DNA of 64,000 bases from Lysinibacillus fusiformis (GTDB lineage Bacteria > Bacillota > Bacilli > Bacillales_A > Planococcaceae): NCBI RefSeq assembly GCF_002845985.1, contig NZ_PDFK01000001.1:124001-188000 (forward strand), given 5' to 3'. Below are positions 62,680-64,000 of this stretch, piece by piece (the first letter of the stretch is position 1; the number at the start of each line of letters is the position of its first letter). A model generated the notes under the pieces. It was given only the letters and a program-made list of their open reading frames with translations. It did no database searches and was not told the origin of the DNA. Both the position numbers and the translations under genes were made by a program.

Positions 62680-63396
62680 TTAAGGTAGCCTAATTACTTG
62701 CCCAACCCTGACCGTATTTGAAGACATACCATTGAAAGCACGAATTTTAGCTAATGTCGCCTCACTACCATCGCCATAATGATTCAATGCGATTCGGTAT
62801 AAGTTCTCATTCGCTTTGACAGTATGTGTAGTGGCTTTAGCATTTTGTTTCGCTTCTTCGGCTTTTTTCGCCTCTTCTGCTTTTCTTGCTGCCTCTGCCT
62901 GTTGTTGTGCTATTCTAGCTTCTTCGGCTTTTTTCGCTTCCTCAGCTTTTTTTGCTTCTTCAGCTTTTTTCGCTTCTTCCGCAGCCTTTTGTTCAGCTGC
63001 TAATTTGTCTGCATCTTTTTGAGATTGCTCCTGTGCTTTTTTATCTCCTTGATCGTCTTGTCCCTTACCTTTATCTTTCTCTTTATCAGATGCAGATGAC
63101 TCGGAAGGATCTAATTCGACGACCTGTTCTGCTGTATCTTTTTCAGCTTGTTCAATCGTTTTTCCTGGCTCATAAAATTTCCAAAAATAAATAAGAATTG
63201 TTAATGGAATTAGGATAAAAATAACAAACAAAATCGTCATTAACGGTGTTTTCCGTCTTGTATTTTTTGGCTTTTTATTTTTATTGCCATTTTTATTCAT
63301 TCTGGAAACTCTTGATAAGGATTGCTGTTCATTTTGTTCATCTTCAAATGATTGACGATGTTCTTCTATTTTATCGCGATAATCTTCTTTATTCAT
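62680..63396 (-). CDS. ypbE: LysM-domain membrane protein (YpbE-like)
   Basis: 238 residues. A charged cytoplasmic start (1-50), one transmembrane helix (about 55-74), an acidic linker, then a helical stretch of repeated (A/K)EEAKKAEE units (about 135-190), and a C-terminal LysM domain (about 193-238, THTVKANENLYRIALNHYGDG) that binds peptidoglycan. A repeated helix between membrane and wall suits a spacer. ATG 63396 is chosen because GGGGG is 8 nt upstream. Same place as B. subtilis ypbE, after recQ. Confidence 0.88.
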   Translation of the reverse strand: MNKEDYRDKIEEHRQSFEDEQNEQQSLSRVSRMNKNGNKNKKPKNTRRKTPLMTILFVIFILIPLTILIYFWKFYEPGKTIEQAEKDTAEQVVELDPSESSASDKEKDKGKGQDDQGDKKAQEQSQKDADKLAAEQKAAEEAKKAEEAKKAEEAKKAEEARIAQQQAEAARKAEEAKKAEEAKQNAKATTHTVKANENLYRIALNHYGDGSEATLAKIRAFNGMSSNTVRVGQVIRLP

Positions 63397-63482
63397 TCGC
63401 CTTTCCCCCAACCTTACTACGCTTTCTATCATGTCTATTATGACGAATTTTACGAAAAAAGTAAATGACCGTCAGTTTTAGT

Positions 63483-64000
63483 CTAAATACCCATTAAAAG
63501 TTGCTGCAATCGACTTTCCCACGAAACCATTTCAATTTTCTTATCTTCTTGTAAGCGTGTTTTCTTGATTTCATCATAATGGATTCCACAATTTTCACAA
63601 CAGTTTTCCGGCTTTTTCTGCAATTTTTGCCCAAAATACCCGACTAAATGTTCACGAATACAGTCTTTTGTCTGAATGATTTTTAGCATTTCGTTCACCG
63701 CACTGTATTTCTCTAGGGCTAAATGATTTAATCGAGCCTTCACTTGTTCACTAGATTCTTGTTGCACCCAATAATCCAGCACACGAAAAGCTGTCTCGCT
63801 CAGCTCACCATTTTTCAGCATCTGTGTTGGCTGTATTTGCTGGGAAAGCAGCTCCTGATAGCGATCAACATGGTGTGGTGTCGGCAAATCACCTGTCACA
63901 ACAAATTTCGCTAGCTCTTCATCCCCTTCACTATACAGCAAAATGGCAAGTGCAGACTGACCATCACGCCCTGCACGACCTATTTCCTGCATATAATTCG
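63483..64000 (-). CDS. recQ: ATP-dependent DNA helicase RecQ, C-terminal fragment (5' end outside window)
   Basis: The frame is open to the right edge; about 172 C-terminal residues are seen. NYMQEIGRAGRDG is helicase motif VI. The RecQ-Ct zinc domain follows: C in KDCIREHLVGYFG and the CCENCG cluster form the four-cysteine site. The sequence ends soon after without an HRDC domain, so this is the short RecQ form. Repairs stalled forks and recombination intermediates. Confidence 0.93.
   Translation of the reverse strand, partial: NYMQEIGRAGRDGQSALAILLYSEGDEELAKFVVTGDLPTPHHVDRYQELLSQQIQPTQMLKNGELSETAFRVLDYWVQQESSEQVKARLNHLALEKYSAVNEMLKIIQTKDCIREHLVGYFGQKLQKKPENCCENCGIHYDEIKKTRLQEDKKIEMVSWESRLQQLLMGI

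Overview
The window comes from a low-GC, spore-forming Firmicute of the Bacillaceae/Planococcaceae, most likely a Lysinibacillus-like organism. The grounds are long stretches of gene order shared with the Bacillus subtilis ypb-yph-hbs-mtr-hep-ndk-cheR-aro-qcr-ypj-pan-dinG block (recalled synteny, not computed), spore genes (spoIVA, sleB, ypeB), bacillithiol genes (bshA, ypdA) and an S-layer-anchored nucleotidase. Almost everything from 1928 to the right edge is on the minus strand, so transcription runs right to left. Exceptions are the class III aminotransferase/mmsA pair at the left edge, a padR cassette, a YitT-family gene and ansA.

Layout. 1-1820 (+): end of a class III aminotransferase and mmsA. 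1928-5207: a DUF378 protein and an alkylation-repair cluster (PEP mutase/isocitrate lyase-like gene, adaA, alkA, ogt). 5314-5561: the 3' relic of a membrane-protein gene that kept its terminator. 5673-13071: dinG, an SLH 5'-nucleotidase and panBCD behind a structured leader. 13409-15253 (+): a PadR-DUF1700-DUF4097 envelope cassette with its own promoter and operator-like repeats. 15300-20340: birA, cca, bshA, mgsA, dapB and a MazG-like gene, read from one promoter upstream of the MazG gene. 20456-25045: a YitT-family protein, a membrane zinc peptidase, ypjA and the menaquinol:cytochrome c reductase operon qcrABC. 25200-33931: ypiF, ypiB, ypiA and the aromatic operon aroC-aroB-aroH-hisC-tyrA-aroA, with no trp genes between aroH and hisC. 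34339-39263: cheR, a small coiled-coil membrane protein and a three-gene fatty-acid operon.

39503-41169: the 3' end of ndk is duplicated exactly (127 bp), and the two copies flank about 1.4 kb of foreign-looking DNA. That DNA carries the N-terminal piece of a tyrosine recombinase and one membrane-anchored cargo gene. It reads as the decayed remnant of an integrative element that used ndk as its attachment site and rebuilt the gene it entered. 41046-49666: ndk, hepT, menG, hepS, mtrB, folE, hup, spoIVA, yphF, yphE, gpsA.

49775-64000: der; a striking array of 21-bp units (42-bp true period, about 26 units, 51214-51766) between der and rpsA; cmk; a PilZ protein; ypeB/sleB for spore cortex lysis; prsW; ansA; an unusual GNAT-aminotransferase fusion next to plsY; ypdA; a phosphoesterase; a LysM protein; and the 3' end of recQ. 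The strongest leads are the ndk element, the 21-bp array, the GNAT-aminotransferase fusion and the panB leader. No tRNA, rRNA, CRISPR array or complete insertion sequence was seen.
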